This document shows, one piece after another, positions 25,773 to 34,364 of a DNA stretch of 64,000 bases (position 1 is the stretch's first letter; every line of letters starts with the position of its first letter). Both the position numbers and the translations under genes were made by a program. The notes beneath the pieces are model-generated. The model ran no database searches. It was not told the origin of the DNA and saw only the letters and a list, made by a program, of their open reading frames with translations. Source of the stretch: Halapricum salinum (GTDB lineage: Archaea; Halobacteriota; Halobacteria; Halobacteriales; Haloarculaceae); NCBI RefSeq assembly GCF_004799665.1, contig NZ_CP031310.1, positions 1,294,887 to 1,358,886 on the forward strand, in the 5' to 3' direction.

Positions 25773-26888
25773 TCAGTTACACTCTCTGTACACCGAGAGG
25801 AACCGCCGGATGTCCGATTCGGTGTTGAATCCATGGACCGAGAGACGGATGCCATCCGGGTCGCTGATCGGTTTCACCTGGATATCGTGCTTTGCCAGGC
25901 GTTCGACGGTGCGCTCGGGCGTGTCGTCGGCGATAGCGACGAGGCCCGATTCGAACGACTGTGGCGATAGGGGCACCTCCGCCGGAAGTTCGTCTTTCAG
26001 GAGGCCAGTCAGCGACTCGATTCGGCGTTCGATCGTCGGGACACCGACCGACTTCGTTCGTTCGAGCGCCGTCCCGAGTCCGACGTAGGGCGCCGCCGAT
26101 GTCGTCCCGATTTCGAGACGGCGAGCGTCGGGATAGCGGTCGAGCGTCGGCGACTCCCTGTCGACGCCTCGGTAGCTTACGTGGCGCGGGCGCAACTGTG
26201 GAACGACGTCCGAATCGACGTACAGAAAGCCCGCTCCCCAGGGGCCAACGAGCCACTTGTGGCTCGCCGCAGCGACGTAGTCCGCCCCCCAGTCGGTCAC
26301 GTCGACAGGCACCTGCCCGACCGACTGAACGGCGTCGACGAGGACCGCCGCCCCCGCATCGTGGGCAACGTCCGTGATGTCGCTAATCGGCAGTCGCCGT
26401 CCGTATTTTCGTGAGATCGAGCTCACACAGACCAGCCGCGCGCCGTCGACGACGTCTTTCAATCGATCTAGGTCGACGTAACCAGCGTCCGTCTCGAAGA
26501 CGTCCAGATGCAGGTCGTGCTCGCGTTCGAGGGCGTTCCAGGGAACGACAGACGTGGGATGTTCGAGGTCAGTTCGGACGACCGTGTCACCCCTCTCCCA
26601 CTGGATCGCATTTGCGATCCGGCTCACCCCATCGCCGGTGCTCTGGGTGAGGGCAATCTCTTCCGGGCGAGCGTTCAGGAAGTCCGCAACGTCTCGCCGC
26701 GTCTCATCGAAAGTCTCGTAGACCGGTTGGTACATTCCCTCCGCTGTCGGTGACTCGTACCCGTGGTGTTCGAGGAACGCCTGCATCGATTCGACGACGT
26801 CGACGCTGCTCGGGCTACTCGAACCCGTATTCAGGTACGTTGCCTCGGTCGCCGCTGGGATGGTCGCTCTGAACTCGTCTAGGTCCAT
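25773..26888 (-). CDS. Class-V PLP-dependent aminotransferase-fold enzyme
   Basis: 371 residues. The PLP lysine is in AAASHKWLVGPWGAGFLYV, the cofactor aspartate in VLVDAVQSVGQ, and the C-terminal RLSVHGFNTESDIRRFL resembles the SufS/CsdA/isopenicillin-N-epimerase end. The loop that carries the catalytic cysteine of cysteine desulfurases (xRxGxxCAxP) is replaced by QVKPISDPDG, so it is probably not a desulfurase. It lies inside the arsenic island between the two ArsC genes, about 140 bases upstream of nothing cotranscribed; a role in metalloid chemistry is only positional. Confidence 0.82.
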   Translation of the reverse strand: MDLDEFRATIPAATEATYLNTGSSSPSSVDVVESMQAFLEHHGYESPTAEGMYQPVYETFDETRRDVADFLNARPEEIALTQSTGDGVSRIANAIQWERGDTVVRTDLEHPTSVVPWNALEREHDLHLDVFETDAGYVDLDRLKDVVDGARLVCVSSISRKYGRRLPISDITDVAHDAGAAVLVDAVQSVGQVPVDVTDWGADYVAAASHKWLVGPWGAGFLYVDSDVVPQLRPRHVSYRGVDRESPTLDRYPDARRLEIGTTSAAPYVGLGTALERTKSVGVPTIERRIESLTGLLKDELPAEVPLSPQSFESGLVAIADDTPERTVERLAKHDIQVKPISDPDGIRLSVHGFNTESDIRRFLSVYRECN

Positions 26889-27029
26889 CGTTTCGATGTT
26901 GGGTGTATTCGAACAATCCGGGGATAGCTCAGTCTGTCAACCTCGAAGAGCAGTGCCGTCAACTCATCCACAGACGCCTTTCCTGCCACTCGCTGGGCGG
27001 CGACAATAGTCCATGGCCGATATGGACGA

Positions 27030-27455
27030 TCAGTCTTCGGGATGGAACTCGTCGAACAGGGCGACGACGCGCTGTTCGATATCGTCTCGAATCTCCCGGA
27101 CTCGGTCCATGTCTTTTCCATCTGGGTCGTCGAGTGCCCAGTCGCGGACATCGACCGACTCCGCATCGAGTTCGAGCGTCGAACAGCCCATTGTCGCGAC
27201 AACGTCGCACGACTCGAGTTCGGCGGTCGAGACTTCACGCGGCGTCCGGTCAGAGAGGTCGAATCCCTCCTCACCCATCACGTCGACGACTTCCGCGTGA
27301 ACGTGGTCGGCTGGATGAGTTCCACCGGTGAGGATCTCGACGCTGTCTTCGAGGTCACGTCGCTCTCGCTCCCGTTCCGCGAACGCCGTCGACATCTGGC
27401 TGCGGCCGGCGTTCTGGACGCACACGAACGCGAACGTTGTCGAATCAGTAGACAT
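27030..27455 (-). CDS. LMW-phosphatase-type arsenate reductase (ArsC-like) 2
   Basis: 141 residues from the ATG at 27455 (MSTDSTTFAFVCVQNAGRSQ). The CX5RS loop is CVQNAGRS, the acid aspartate lies in DWALDDPDGKDMD. Two further cysteines, in ELESCDVVATMGCSTLEL, are spaced eight residues apart and could act as the relay pair. It is the partner of the arsR gene 102 bases upstream on the same strand and is much closer to the copy at 50.4 kb than to the one at 23.4 kb. Confidence 0.85.
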   Translation of the reverse strand: MSTDSTTFAFVCVQNAGRSQMSTAFAERERERRDLEDSVEILTGGTHPADHVHAEVVDVMGEEGFDLSDRTPREVSTAELESCDVVATMGCSTLELDAESVDVRDWALDDPDGKDMDRVREIRDDIEQRVVALFDEFHPED

Positions 27456-27557
27456 GGTTACTCGATTCAGTGTCGCAGTCTTTAGCGCTCGTATGTGTAC
27501 TATAGGACCCACCGTATCTCTCAATAGAGCCGTCCGGGAGCCTCGCGTGGGGCCGCC

Positions 27558-27947
27558 TCATCTGCGGGACCCGTTGAGTGCGACGAGGAGTGCGTCGGCC
27601 CGCACAGTCGTCTGGTATTTTCGCCATTTCCCGTCTTTCCGACGTGTCACGAGTCCGGCGTCGGTGAGCTGCGAGAGCGCATGACTGATCGCGCTGTCGC
27701 TGACATCCAGAAGCGGCGAGAATTCACAGACACAGAGTTCTTCACCCGCTATGTGCAGGATACGGACTATCTTGTACCGCGTCTCGTTGGCCAGCGCGGA
27801 CAATACACTTACGTCCGCCTCGAGCGCAGGCCCGCCAGCCGCGGCGTCTAGCTCTTCGAGTTCGTCCAGGCGTTGTGCCACCTCGTCGTCGCCACAGCCA
27901 TCGCGCTCCTCTGTAAGATATCGCTGTAACCGCTCGGTTGACGACAT
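27558..27947 (-). CDS. arsR: ArsR-family metalloregulator 2
   Basis: 129 residues. N-terminal acidic extension (1-45), then a winged helix (ALANETRYKIVRIL to RKDGKWRKYQTT) containing the canonical metalloid site EELCVCEFSPLL. It faces the arsDA operon across a 341-base region and reads toward arsC2, so it probably represses both. Confidence 0.88.
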   Translation of the reverse strand: MSSTERLQRYLTEERDGCGDDEVAQRLDELEELDAAAGGPALEADVSVLSALANETRYKIVRILHIAGEELCVCEFSPLLDVSDSAISHALSQLTDAGLVTRRKDGKWRKYQTTVRADALLVALNGSRR

Positions 27948-28288
27948 GGGTTAGATTTGAGCATATGATAAAGTAAGTGTTGTGTACTGAGTCGTGGGCG
28001 CACGTGAGAGACTGCACGCTCGATTGCATAATATCCCCCACTCGTATGTATCGACGGACAACTGTCCCGCCGAGAAAGGTAGAAGCGATAACCGAGATAC
28101 GGACGCAATCACGCTAATCAAGCTGTTGTAGGCAGCCCTACCCACGACACCCACAGATCCCATCGATCAAAGCACTTATACACATATGAACAGACAATAA
28201 AATGAGTTAGATCAGATCATCCTGGACACGACCGGGGATAGATTCGGCGTATCGCCAACTCAATTGAACAAACGCTATCAACTTACGA
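27948..28288. promoter_or_regulatory. Divergent arsR / arsD control region
   Basis: 341 bases without a credible gene and clearly AT-richer than its neighbours. Two CATATG-centred sites lie near each end: GAGCATATGATAAAG (27959-27973), 15 bases before the arsR start, and ACACATATGAACAG (28180-28193), on the arsD side next to a CTTATA stretch (28175-28180). These are candidate ArsR operators. The remaining sequence shows no recognisable structure. Confidence 0.5.
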
Positions 28289-28615
28289 ATGACTGAACTT
28301 ACTCTGTACGAAGAAGCGATGTGCTGTTCCACAGGCGTCTGTGGACCGGATCCAGACGACGAACTCGTCGAGGTCAGTGCCGCCCTCGACCAACTCGAAG
28401 CGGAGTTCGATGTCGATGTGTCCCGAGCGAATATGCAACACAACATCGAGCAGTTCCTCGAAACCCAGCAAATCGCTGATCTGGTCGAGGAGCACGGCCC
28501 GTCGATTCTCCCGATTACCGTCGTCGACGACGAGATCGTCGCCAAAGAGGCGTATCTCTCCTACGACGAACTCGCATCGACTATCGAGCAGTCTGCCGAC
28601 CCACAGGAGGCATAG
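28289..28615 (+). CDS. arsD: ArsD, arsenite metallochaperone
   Basis: 108 residues. MTELTLYEEAMCCSTGVCGP carries C12, C13 and C18, exactly the three As(III)-binding cysteines of E. coli ArsD, on the thioredoxin-like fold (LPITVVDDEIVAKEAYLSYDEL near the end). It hands As(III) to ArsA. Its stop codon is immediately followed by the ArsA ATG. Confidence 0.94.
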   Translation: MTELTLYEEAMCCSTGVCGPDPDDELVEVSAALDQLEAEFDVDVSRANMQHNIEQFLETQQIADLVEEHGPSILPITVVDDEIVAKEAYLSYDELASTIEQSADPQEA

Positions 28616-30541
28616 ATGTCCGGCGAACACACTGCAGCCAGCGAAATCGTCGACCCGGACGGCGACAACACCGAGTTCGTATTCTTCAGCGGGAAGGGTG
28701 GCGTCGGCAAGAGCACTGTTAGCTGTGCCACGGCGACGTGGCTGGCCGACAACGACTACGAGACACTGTTGGTAACGACAGATCCAGCCCCGAACCTCTC
28801 GGACATTTTCGCGCAGGAGATCGGTCACGAAGTAACCGAGATCGACGACATCGACAACCTCTCTGCCATCGAGATCGACCCCGACACGGCGGCTGAAGAG
28901 TACCGACAGGAGACCATCGAGCCGATGCGACAGCTGCTCGACGACGAGCAAATCGAGACAGTCGAAGAACAACTCAACAGCCCGTGTGTCGAAGAAATCG
29001 CGGCGTTCGACAACTTCGTCGACTTCATGGACAGCCCAGAGTACGACGTGGTCGTCTTCGACACGGCACCGACCGGCCACACGATCCGGCTGATGGAGCT
29101 CCCGTCGGACTGGAACGCCGAACTCGAGAAGGGGGGTTCGACCTGTATCGGTCCCGCCGCTTCCATGGAGGACAAGAAGGCCCAGTACGAGCGAGCCATC
29201 GACACCCTGCAGGACGAACAGCGGACGACCTTCGCGTTCGTCGGCAAGCCAGAGGACTCCTCACTCGAAGAGATCGAACGCAGCGCGTCGGACCTCGGCG
29301 AACTGGGCATCGAATCCCAGTTCCTCGTGATCAATGGCTACCTTCCCGAGTCGGTCTGTGAGGACCCCTTCTTCGAAGGGAAACGCGAGGACGAACAGGC
29401 AGTCATCGAGCGAGCACAAACCGAGTTCGACGCCGATGCGATGGCGACATATCCGCTTCAGCCCGGTGAAATCGCCGGTCTGGAGCTGCTGTCAGACGTC
29501 GGTGGTGTCATCTACGATGGCAACGAGCCTACCGTCGACGTGGGCGCGGCTACTGCTGTCGAATCAGGCCACGCCGTCGATATCGATACGCTCGCCGACC
29601 CGGAATCGGTCGCCGACCAACTCCAGCCGGAAGATGGCACGCGGTACCTGTTCTTCACTGGGAAAGGCGGTGTCGGCAAGAGTACCGTGGCCGCAACGTC
29701 GGCAACGAAACTCGCCGAAGCTGGCTACGAGACGCTGGTCGTGACGACTGACCCGGCTGCCCACCTGGAGGATATCTTCGGCGAAACTGTCGGTCACGAA
29801 CCGACGTCGGTGAGCCAGCCGAACCTCGATGCGGCACGAATCGACCAGGAGAAAGCTCTCGAAGAGTACCGAACACAGGTACTGGACCACGTCCACGAGA
29901 TGTACGAGGACAAGGAAGACACCGAGCTAGACGTCGAAGCCGCGATTGCGAACGTCGAGGAAGAGCTCGAATCGCCGTGCGCTGAGGAGATGGCCGCACT
30001 GGAGAAGTTCGTGAGCTACTTCCAGAAAGACGGCTACGATATCGTCGTCTTCGACACCGCTCCGACGGGCCACACGCTTCGCTTGCTGGAGTTGCCCTCC
30101 GACTGGAAGGGCTTCATGGATCTGGGCTCGCTGACGAAGGGGGCCGCACCGGCAAAGGGCGACCAGTACGACGAGGTCATCGAGACGATGCAAGACCCCG
30201 ACCGGAGCTCCTTCGCGTTCGTGATGTATCCGGAGTTCACACCGATGATGGAGGCCTACCGAGCGGCCGAGGACCTCAAAGACCAGGTCGGTATCGAGAC
30301 GGCCTTCGTCGTCGCGAACTATCTCTTACCCCAGGAGTACGGCGACAACGCCTTCTTCGCGAACCGCCGGACACAGCAGGAGAAATACCTCGGAGAGATC
30401 AAGGAGAAATTCGAGACACCGATGATGCTCGCACCGCTGCGTCGGGACGAGCCGGTCGGGCTGGACGAACTGCGCACCTTCGGTGAGGAGATTACCGGTC
30501 TCTCGGAACTCGCGAAGAAACAGGAGGTGACGATGTCATGA
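28616..30541 (+). CDS. arsA: ArsA, arsenite-stimulated ATPase (tandem A1-A2)
   Basis: 641 residues with two homologous halves. P-loops GKGGVGKST at 26-34 and 349-357; signal-transduction motifs DTAPTGHTIRLMELP and DTAPTGHTLRLLELP. C124 (SPCVEE), C177 (STCIGP) and C455 (SPCAEE) match the three metalloid-site cysteines of E. coli ArsA (C113, C172, C422). It should take As(III) from ArsD and energise export. The usual membrane partner ArsB/Acr3 is not encoded in the window. Overlaps the next gene by four bases. Confidence 0.95.
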   Translation: MSGEHTAASEIVDPDGDNTEFVFFSGKGGVGKSTVSCATATWLADNDYETLLVTTDPAPNLSDIFAQEIGHEVTEIDDIDNLSAIEIDPDTAAEEYRQETIEPMRQLLDDEQIETVEEQLNSPCVEEIAAFDNFVDFMDSPEYDVVVFDTAPTGHTIRLMELPSDWNAELEKGGSTCIGPAASMEDKKAQYERAIDTLQDEQRTTFAFVGKPEDSSLEEIERSASDLGELGIESQFLVINGYLPESVCEDPFFEGKREDEQAVIERAQTEFDADAMATYPLQPGEIAGLELLSDVGGVIYDGNEPTVDVGAATAVESGHAVDIDTLADPESVADQLQPEDGTRYLFFTGKGGVGKSTVAATSATKLAEAGYETLVVTTDPAAHLEDIFGETVGHEPTSVSQPNLDAARIDQEKALEEYRTQVLDHVHEMYEDKEDTELDVEAAIANVEEELESPCAEEMAALEKFVSYFQKDGYDIVVFDTAPTGHTLRLLELPSDWKGFMDLGSLTKGAAPAKGDQYDEVIETMQDPDRSSFAFVMYPEFTPMMEAYRAAEDLKDQVGIETAFVVANYLLPQEYGDNAFFANRRTQQEKYLGEIKEKFETPMMLAPLRRDEPVGLDELRTFGEEITGLSELAKKQEVTMS

Positions 30542-30906
30542 ACGACCTCCAGTTCGAAGAGCAAGCCGTCGAAGACGAGCTTCGAACGTTCGTACAGACA
30601 CTCACAGACTCTGAGACCTATCGCGAATTTGTCGAGGCAAGCGAAGCACTCGACGACGACTCGGAAGCGACAGCGTTACTCCGTGAGTTCGAGCAGAAAC
30701 GACAACAGCTGCAACAGGACGAATTCGACCAATCGGTGATGAGCGAGCTGCAGGACATCAAATCGAAGATGACTGACAACGAGACTATCCAGCGACACTG
30801 CCAAGCACAAAAAGCGCTCGTCGACCTCTTGCAGGGGACAAACGACGTGATAAGCGACCAAATCGGTCGGACATTCGCCCAGTCAATCGGAGGTGGCTGC
30901 TGTTGA
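30538..30906 (+). CDS. hcsL: HcsL-type 'halo-CC-star' protein (YlbF-like helical protein ending in Cys-Cys)
   Basis: 122 residues, almost entirely helical and coiled-coil-like, resembling YlbF/YmcA proteins (EASEALDDDSEATALLREFE, then QDIKSKMTDNETIQRHCQAQ). It ends SIGGGCC directly before the stop. I recall a haloarchaeal protein pair named halo-CC-star, large and small, defined by this Cys-Cys-stop ending; this would be the large member. ATG overlaps arsA by four bases, so translation is coupled to ArsA. A role in binding or delivering As(III) thiol-wise is inference. Confidence 0.75.
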   Translation: MNDLQFEEQAVEDELRTFVQTLTDSETYREFVEASEALDDDSEATALLREFEQKRQQLQQDEFDQSVMSELQDIKSKMTDNETIQRHCQAQKALVDLLQGTNDVISDQIGRTFAQSIGGGCC

Positions 30907-31085
30907 GCACTACTGACGAAGACGTGCTGGCGGCGGCCGAAGCACTGGGGGAGGAACTGACGCAGACGCAGTCAGAGGCGACCGAGTCCGAGTTCGAGAC
31001 GATACTGGAGGAGTGTACCGAGGCGATCAGCGAGGAGATCGGAATCCGGTACGACGACGCCTGTGACACCGGCGGTTGCTGTTGA
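30903..31085 (+). CDS. hcsS: HcsS-type small 'halo-CC-star' protein ending in Cys-Cys
   Basis: 60 residues from a TTG at 30903 that overlaps the hcsL stop by four bases; no better start exists. The protein is acidic (STTDEDVLAAAEALGEELTQ), with C38 (EECTEA), a cysteine in DDACDTGG and a terminal GGCC before the stop. The shared Gly-Gly-Cys-Cys ending with the upstream protein and the coupled translation suggest a complex. Presumed small member of the halo-CC-star pair. Confidence 0.7.
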   Translation: MSTTDEDVLAAAEALGEELTQTQSEATESEFETILEECTEAISEEIGIRYDDACDTGGCC

Positions 31086-31088
31086 GAA

Positions 31089-31142
31089 CTGGCGTCGATA
31101 TCGATAGTTTCTCACACCGTATTTTGGCGGTCCCGACGCCAG
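31089..31142. repeat. Inverted repeat after the arsDA-hcsLS operon
   Basis: CTGGCGTCG (31089-31097) and CGACGCCAG (31134-31142) are perfect complements around a 36-base AT-rich loop, starting four bases after the hcsS stop. It may mark the transcript end or protect the 3' end. No other feature is seen in the 31086-31310 gap. Confidence 0.4.
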
Positions 31143-31310
31143 CTCTACCCGGCTGCGGATGAAGCTCGGTAGTCAGTTACCCTCGCTGAACGACCACTCT
31201 CGAATGCCGCCTCACTTCGTGAGGGGTCCCAGCCAACACCGATCCACGGGTCCGGACTCTCCGTACTGATCATAGCAATCGTTTTTCACGTCTATCGAGG
31301 GTGTTTAGAC

Positions 31311-32000
31311 GTGCCTTCGACGTTATCGAGCGAAGATCGACGCGTCCGGCGTCGCGCGGCCGTACTTGTCGTGCTCGGCCTCGCACTGCTTGCCAACGCG
31401 ACGGTAGTCCACGCCCTGGATATCGGCGGCGCGCGCTACGAGTATCGGGCCGGGCCGCTCGACACGGGCGAGGGAGCACTGTACACCGAGATCGTGCCGG
31501 ATCACTTCGACGGCGTCGACTGTCTGCGCGGCGATGAGGACGAACGGCTCTGTGCCATCGAGGCCTGGCTGCTCGAGGAGCGGGGAGTCAACGGGACGGT
31601 GACCGTCCAGCTCTCCGGATCCTCCGGCGTCAACGACGAGGAATACGCGTATCTCGGGGAGTTCTATCGCCGGATCTATCACAGCGACCTGGACAACGGG
31701 ACGACCACGATCGGGCTCGAACGAGTCACGAGAGAGCGCGCACTCGACGACCTCGCGGTCGATCGCGACTCGCTGTCCGATCCCGCGAAGCGAGCCCTCG
31801 AAGACGGGTCGGCCGTGGCACGGTTCGAGCGCGACGAGGGGAAAGTCGTCGAGACCGACGACGGCTACGTCGCGATCGCCGTCTACCAGGAGGTGTGGCC
31901 GGACCCGCTCCTGCAGGTGGCGAGTTTCCTCGTCCAGTTCGGACTCGGGATCGGACTGGTCGGCGTCGGCTGGGCCAGGGTTCGATCGGTCCCCGGGTAG
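31311..32000 (+). CDS. Membrane-anchored exported protein of unknown function
   Basis: 229 residues from a GTG at 31311. One membrane helix near residues 15-36 (AAVLVVLGLALLANATVVHA) and another at about 200-222 (LLQVASFLVQFGLGIGLVGV) enclose an acidic extracellular domain with two cysteines (DCLRG and RLCAIE) that could pair. I do not recognise the family. It is followed by a small membrane protein on the same strand. Confidence 0.65.
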   Translation: MPSTLSSEDRRVRRRAAVLVVLGLALLANATVVHALDIGGARYEYRAGPLDTGEGALYTEIVPDHFDGVDCLRGDEDERLCAIEAWLLEERGVNGTVTVQLSGSSGVNDEEYAYLGEFYRRIYHSDLDNGTTTIGLERVTRERALDDLAVDRDSLSDPAKRALEDGSAVARFERDEGKVVETDDGYVAIAVYQEVWPDPLLQVASFLVQFGLGIGLVGVGWARVRSVPG

Positions 32001-32073
32001 TTCGTCTCGACCCCGGACGACGAAGTGACTGCGATCGGGAAAGGGCGACGGCTTCGGCGATCCCGAACCACAA

Positions 32074-32331
32074 ATGCTTCGTAGCGTCGCCGTGACACCC
32101 CCGAGTGTGCCCCCCGCAATCTTCCAGCTGATGGCCCTCCTGATCGCAGTGCTCGGACTCGTGACTGCAGCGTTCCCCCGGCAGATGGGGCGGTGGCGAA
32201 TGCGCGGATCCGTCGGCACTGCCCAGATCGAACCCGGAAAAGCCAGGTTGCTCGTGACACGGGTGATGGGCATCGTCGTCGCGGGCCTCGCGCTGGTGAT
32301 GGCGTTCGGTGATCCGACGATGTTGCTGTAG
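32074..32331 (+). CDS. Small two-helix membrane protein
   Basis: 85 residues from the ATG at 32074, or 75 from a GTG at 32107 (PPAIFQLMALLIAVLGLVTA), which fits the hydrophobic start better. Two membrane helices (about 18-35 and 62-80) separated by a basic loop, with RVMGIVVAGLALVMAFG at the end; such small proteins are common in haloarchaea. Function unknown. Confidence 0.6.
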   Translation: MLRSVAVTPPSVPPAIFQLMALLIAVLGLVTAAFPRQMGRWRMRGSVGTAQIEPGKARLLVTRVMGIVVAGLALVMAFGDPTMLL

Positions 32332-32348
32332 CGGCCGGACGAGACCGC

Positions 32349-33206
32349 TCAGATCTCGACGTGACCGGGGTCGACGCCGCTGTGGATCCGGGTCGCGGTC
32401 TCGGCGGCGCTGACCCAGTAGTGGATGATCCGTTCGAGCGTCCGAGTGACAGTCACGAGATAGCCGTAGGTGTCTGGATCGTAGGCGGTGACGAGTTCGA
32501 ACAGTTCCTGCAAATCTCGGTGGACGGTCTTCTCGGTGTCGTGCAGCGCCTCCATCGCGTCGAGGTCCCCCTCGAAGAGGACCGATTCGACGTGCCCGTT
32601 GATGCGCTCGCCGGCCTCGAAGATGTCGACGACGCGTTCGTGGACAGCCCCAGTGGGCTCGGCCTCGGCATGGGCGACGGCGTCGGCGATCAGGCAGGCC
32701 CGGTCGCCGGCGATCTCGAAGTTGACGGCGATCGTCGCGAGCGCTGCCGAAATACGGTTGCCCGGCCAGTCGGTCGTGATCGTGAACGACTTGATCTCGC
32801 GCAGGACTGCACCGTAGCGCTCGTTGGCCAGCGGTTCGAGCGTGTCGGCGCTCTCGGTGACGTTCTCGCCGCGGAACGCCGCCGCCGCGGCCTGATACTG
32901 TTCGAGCGTGACGTCGTTGAGGCGTTCGAGACAGGCAAAGAGCGTCTCGAACTGGTCGCCCTCGCAGTTCCACCGGCTCGCGACCTCTTCGACCTGTTCG
33001 AAGATCGCGTCGTCGTCGACGACGTAGGCCTTGCGCACCATCCCCTTGTGTTTCAGCTCCTGGAGGACTTCCGAGAGGTAGTTCTGTGAGAGACCGACCG
33101 TCTCGGCCAGTTCGGCTTTCGTCTCGGGGGCCTCGGTGTCGATTGCCTCGATGACCGTCGCCAGCGTCCGTTCGCGACTGTGGAGATTGCCGCCGGAGTG
33201 TGCCAT
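32349..33206 (-). CDS. HTH-PhoU domain regulator
   Basis: 285 residues. An N-terminal winged helix (about 10-65, ETKAELAETVGLSQNYLSEV) is followed by a PhoU-like all-helical domain (about 85-275) in two three-helix bundles. PhoU proteins sense phosphate transport status; the DNA-binding fusion suggests direct transcriptional control. It is divergent from a second PhoU protein across a 144-base gap, and may bear on phosphate and perhaps phosphonate genes. No pst genes are adjacent. Confidence 0.78.
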   Translation of the reverse strand: MAHSGGNLHSRERTLATVIEAIDTEAPETKAELAETVGLSQNYLSEVLQELKHKGMVRKAYVVDDDAIFEQVEEVASRWNCEGDQFETLFACLERLNDVTLEQYQAAAAAFRGENVTESADTLEPLANERYGAVLREIKSFTITTDWPGNRISAALATIAVNFEIAGDRACLIADAVAHAEAEPTGAVHERVVDIFEAGERINGHVESVLFEGDLDAMEALHDTEKTVHRDLQELFELVTAYDPDTYGYLVTVTRTLERIIHYWVSAAETATRIHSGVDPGHVEI

Positions 33207-33350
33207 CCGTATCTACTCCCCAGAAGCACGCGACATAGGTCTACGCTCCGGACACGACGGCCGTCTATTGGGTTCTATTGACTCGTCCATACGGCTACGA
33301 CCACCACATACAAACGACTACACTCACCCCTTTCGACCCCCAGGACAGGG

Positions 33351-34364
33351 ATGGAAACACGGAAAGTACAGCTCTCGGGTGGAACGACATACACCGTCTC
33401 GCTCCCCAAGTTCTGGGCCGAGGATCACGACATCACCGCCGGCTCGCTACTGTATCTGTACCCCAACGACGACGGCTCACTGCTCGTCGAGGCAGCCGAG
33501 ACGGAGGGTGATACTAGCCGCGCTGTCGTCGAGGTCGGCGACTTCGACGACGGCGAGTTGCGCGAGACGCTGACGGCGCTGTATCTGATCGGCGTCGACG
33601 AGGTGTGTCTGCGCGACCGGACCGACGGCGTGAGCGAGCGCGAACGCGCGCTCCGGTCGGTCGTCGCCGATCTGACCGGCTTCGAGATCCTGCAGGCCGA
33701 CGAGTGCGACCTCGTCGTCCGCAACCTGATGGACGCCGACAACGTCTCGATCCGCAAGAGCACCATCCGGCTCCGGCTCATCGCCGACGCGATGCACGAG
33801 GACGCGGTCAGGGCCGTCGTCGAGGACGACGCGACGCTCGCTCAGGACGTCATCGACCGCGACGCCGAGGCCGACAAGCTGTTCCGGCTCGTCAATCGGT
33901 ACTTCCAGCGGACGCTGACCGATCTCGGCGAGGTACAGAAGCTCGCGTTCTCCCGGGCCGAACTGTTCGCGTACTACTATCTCGCGAGACAGCTCGAGCG
34001 GATCGCCGATCACGCCGAGAAGATCGCCCGCGTCGCCATCGAACAGCCCCACGCCCCCGACGACGACCTCGGTCGCGAGGCCGGGTCGATCGGCCGGGAC
34101 GCCCGGTCGCTGATCTGGGACGCGACCGAGCCGATCCTCTCGAACACTGACGTGAGTCTCGCCTACGACGCCCTTGCCGAACGCGAGGCGATCACGCAGG
34201 CCATCGAGGACCTCGACCGCGCGCTCTACGAGAGCGATCACGCCCCGGAAGCCTACCGCTGGGGACTCCTGCTCGACAGTCTCGAACGCTCGGCGGAGTA
34301 CGGCGCGAACATCGCCGAACTCGCCATCCAGCAACACTATCGCGGACACCGACCCGAGCGCTGA
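33351..34364 (+). CDS. AbrB-PhoU domain phosphate-type regulator
   Basis: 337 residues. METRKVQLSGGTTYTVSLPK and the following AEDHDITAGSLLYLYPNDDG form a SpoVT-AbrB swapped-hairpin DNA-binding domain (1-50). The rest (about 110-330) is a double PhoU domain. This layout is typical of archaeal PhoU-like transcription regulators of phosphate uptake. Its last 28 bases overlap the convergent GcvT-like gene. Confidence 0.85.
   Translation: METRKVQLSGGTTYTVSLPKFWAEDHDITAGSLLYLYPNDDGSLLVEAAETEGDTSRAVVEVGDFDDGELRETLTALYLIGVDEVCLRDRTDGVSERERALRSVVADLTGFEILQADECDLVVRNLMDADNVSIRKSTIRLRLIADAMHEDAVRAVVEDDATLAQDVIDRDAEADKLFRLVNRYFQRTLTDLGEVQKLAFSRAELFAYYYLARQLERIADHAEKIARVAIEQPHAPDDDLGREAGSIGRDARSLIWDATEPILSNTDVSLAYDALAEREAITQAIEDLDRALYESDHAPEAYRWGLLLDSLERSAEYGANIAELAIQQHYRGHRPER

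Noticed and set aside
26917-26990. tRNA-like GGGGATAGCTCAGTCTGTCA segment
   Set aside because: The start resembles a D-arm, but no matching acceptor stem, anticodon loop or T-arm follows.
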